53,076 nucleotides of DNA, from NCBI GenBank assembly GCA_944382885.1, contig CALWNT010000052.1:1-53076 (forward strand), given 5' to 3'. Positions 51,851-53,076 of this stretch are shown in pieces. The stretch is from an uncultured Clostridia bacterium (GTDB lineage: Bacteria > Bacillota > Clostridia > Oscillospirales > Ruminococcaceae). The notes beneath the pieces are model-generated. The model saw only the letters and a list, made by a program, of their open reading frames with translations. It ran no database searches and was not told where the DNA came from. A program made the position numbers and the translations under genes. The first letter of the stretch is position 1; every line of letters begins with the position of its first letter.

Positions 51851-51878
51851 TTGTACCTGTCAGGAAGCATATTATAAT
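51851..51878 (+). promoter_or_regulatory. Promoter of the URO-D family gene
   Basis: TTGTAC (51851-51856), 16-base spacer, TATAAT (51873-51878). The leader of about 105 bases and the preceding 51674-51850 hold no gene. Confidence 0.6.
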
Positions 51879-51991
51879 TAGTAATGGATAGATGGCGCCG
51901 TTTTTTCTCCTGCTGTCAGGAAAAATATCGGAGTCTATCAAAACATATCTGTCGGGAGACTGACTGGACGATAAATATAGGAGGAAAAATC

Positions 51992-53076
51992 ATGTCGCAA
52001 AGAGATTTCAGTAAATTAAACGAAGACGTACTGTTCGGAAGAGCAAATGGTCAAATTATCTGGCAGCCCAGAATAGAGTGCTGGTTTGACGATAAAATGT
52101 TTGAGGACGGGGAGCTGAAGGGTCGTTATCACGGTATGGACCGGGTAGCGATCTATAAAGACCTGGGTTGTTCTGCGCGGCCCTATGAATTTAACGACTG
52201 TTTCTACCGCACCTATGCTCCGGAGGTCAAACAGTACGAGCGGCAGCTGAATGAAACCGACCGGGAAAGCGTCATCGAAACCCCTGTAGGCAAGGTTTCT
52301 CAAATTCTCCGCACAACACCCAGCAGTTGGGCGAAGCGCACTGTTAAGGAGTGGGTGACCTGTGAAGAGGATATGAAGGTATTTGCTTATCTGGAAGACT
52401 GCTCTACTTGGCATTGGAATCAAGAACACTATGAAAAAATGCTGAAAAAATGGGATAAGCTTGGTGCTCCCTGTGTGTTTATCCCCAGAGTAAATGTACA
52501 GAATCTCTATATCGACTTAATGGGAGTGGAGGAAGCGACCTACGCGCTGGTGGATTATCCCGATGTAGTAGAAGAATATTTTCGCGCTCGCAGCGACAGC
52601 CATATGAGAATGCTGGATGTAGTCAACGAATCCCCCATTAACGTCATAAACTTTGGGGACAACATTCATTCCGGTACCCTTTCCCCCAGCTTATTCAAAA
52701 AATATGTACTGCCGGAATATCAAAAGCGGTGTGAAAAGCTTCATCAAGCCGGTAAATTCGTCCATGCCCATTTTGACGGCGACAATAGGGGGCTGACGCA
52801 GTTTTATCAGGAAACTGGCTTGGACGGCATCGAAGCGATTACGCCTAAACCGCAGGGAGATATCACATTGGAAGAAGCGAAAGAAGGCTTGGGTGACAAA
52901 ATGTTCCTGATTGACGGGATTCCGGCCGTTTATTTTGATGAGATCTACCCGGTAGAAACTCTGGTAGAATGCGTACATAAAATCATTGATCTGTTTGCGC
53001 CCCATCTGGTACTGGGAATTTCTGATGAAATCTCTTCCCACGGCGATATCGAGCGGATACGGATCGTCGGGGAAAT
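51992..53076 (+). CDS. Uroporphyrinogen decarboxylase (URO-D) family protein, cut by window end
   Basis: ATG 51992 has AGGAGG 9 bases upstream and the frame stays open to the last base, giving about 361 residues without a stop. The sequence has the URO-D barrel layout with VDYPDVVEEYFRARSD, VINFGDNIHSGTLSPSLFKKY, FVHAHFDGDNRGL, GIEAITPKPQGDITLEEAK and a late LVLGISDEIS. The residues His and Asp/Glu placed for a zinc-type site recall the MtaA/CmuA-like methyltransferase branch rather than true HemE. Many clostridial relatives act on unknown corrinoid-linked substrates. Function is unassigned. Confidence 0.82.
   Translation, partial: MSQRDFSKLNEDVLFGRANGQIIWQPRIECWFDDKMFEDGELKGRYHGMDRVAIYKDLGCSARPYEFNDCFYRTYAPEVKQYERQLNETDRESVIETPVGKVSQILRTTPSSWAKRTVKEWVTCEEDMKVFAYLEDCSTWHWNQEHYEKMLKKWDKLGAPCVFIPRVNVQNLYIDLMGVEEATYALVDYPDVVEEYFRARSDSHMRMLDVVNESPINVINFGDNIHSGTLSPSLFKKYVLPEYQKRCEKLHQAGKFVHAHFDGDNRGLTQFYQETGLDGIEAITPKPQGDITLEEAKEGLGDKMFLIDGIPAVYFDEIYPVETLVECVHKIIDLFAPHLVLGISDEISSHGDIERIRIVGE

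Overview
The window looks like chromosomal DNA of an anaerobic, spore-forming Clostridia (Firmicutes), probably a gut-associated member of the Oscillospirales/Eubacteriales group. The evidence is an A-type RNase P RNA (9486-9835), a sporulation sigma factor SigK with its hydrophobic pro-sequence (36685-37374), two kinds of [FeFe] hydrogenase, a CD3324-family regulator, AGGAGG-type ribosome binding sites, TTGACA/TATAAT promoters with 17-base spacers and many U-tailed terminator hairpins. Base composition is mixed; one orphan gene (5547-6392) is clearly more AT-rich than the rest. No species is claimed.

Layout. 1-487 is non-coding and rich in small hairpins. 488-2161 is a minus-strand queuosine-salvage unit: a consensus promoter, a candidate preQ1-I riboswitch followed by terminator-like hairpins, a radical SAM enzyme (probable queuine lyase QueL) and a queuosine-precursor transporter. 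2281-5082 holds a glutaminase-A/DUF4965-type protein divergent from an AraC regulator. 5083-7074 is an AT-rich accessory stretch with one orphan gene. 7075-16308 is ordinary chromosome: LTA-synthase-like sulfatase, rnpB, two small membrane proteins, glutamate dehydrogenase, an EEP-family phosphatase, AroQ and a CPA1 antiporter. 16364-22968 holds a GNAT/ABC-exporter pair, an unrecognised TIM-barrel-like protein, an MBL-fold hydrolase, a nitroreductase and a conserved unknown. 23104-25418 is a cluster of unknown membrane proteins immediately downstream of a tRNA-Glu gene. 25704-27776 encodes an NSS symporter and an acetyltransferase.

28106-36317 is the most striking region. A divergent GntR/LacI-hybrid repressor faces a minus-strand operon in the order solute-binding lipoprotein, permease, permease, glycyl-radical-enzyme activase, glycyl radical enzyme. 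The enzyme has a normal glycyl-radical motif (RVTGY, Gly710). Its thiyl loop reads KCGCNW (Cys386/Cys388), so the Glu two residues after the cysteine that dehydratases and C-N/C-S lyases use is a Trp. The operon therefore looks like dedicated uptake plus radical catabolism of an unidentified, probably carbohydrate- or polyol-like compound, without a microcompartment.

36685-40339 holds sigK, pepV, two convergent glycosidase remnants that look like one deletion scar, and a CD3324-family regulator. 40534-45808 is a divergent hydrogenase locus: a group B [FeFe] hydrogenase with a small Cys-rich partner on the minus strand, and on the plus strand a [2Fe-2S] thioredoxin-like protein, a group C (sensory-type) [FeFe] hydrogenase with a PAS domain and a SpoIIE-type phosphatase with an extra C-terminal domain. 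45861-53076 holds a nitroreductase, a three-gene ABC-2 exporter behind an attenuator-like leader, an AEC permease, mannonate dehydratase and a uroporphyrinogen-decarboxylase-family protein cut by the window end. No rRNA genes, CRISPR arrays, intact transposases or phage genes were seen.
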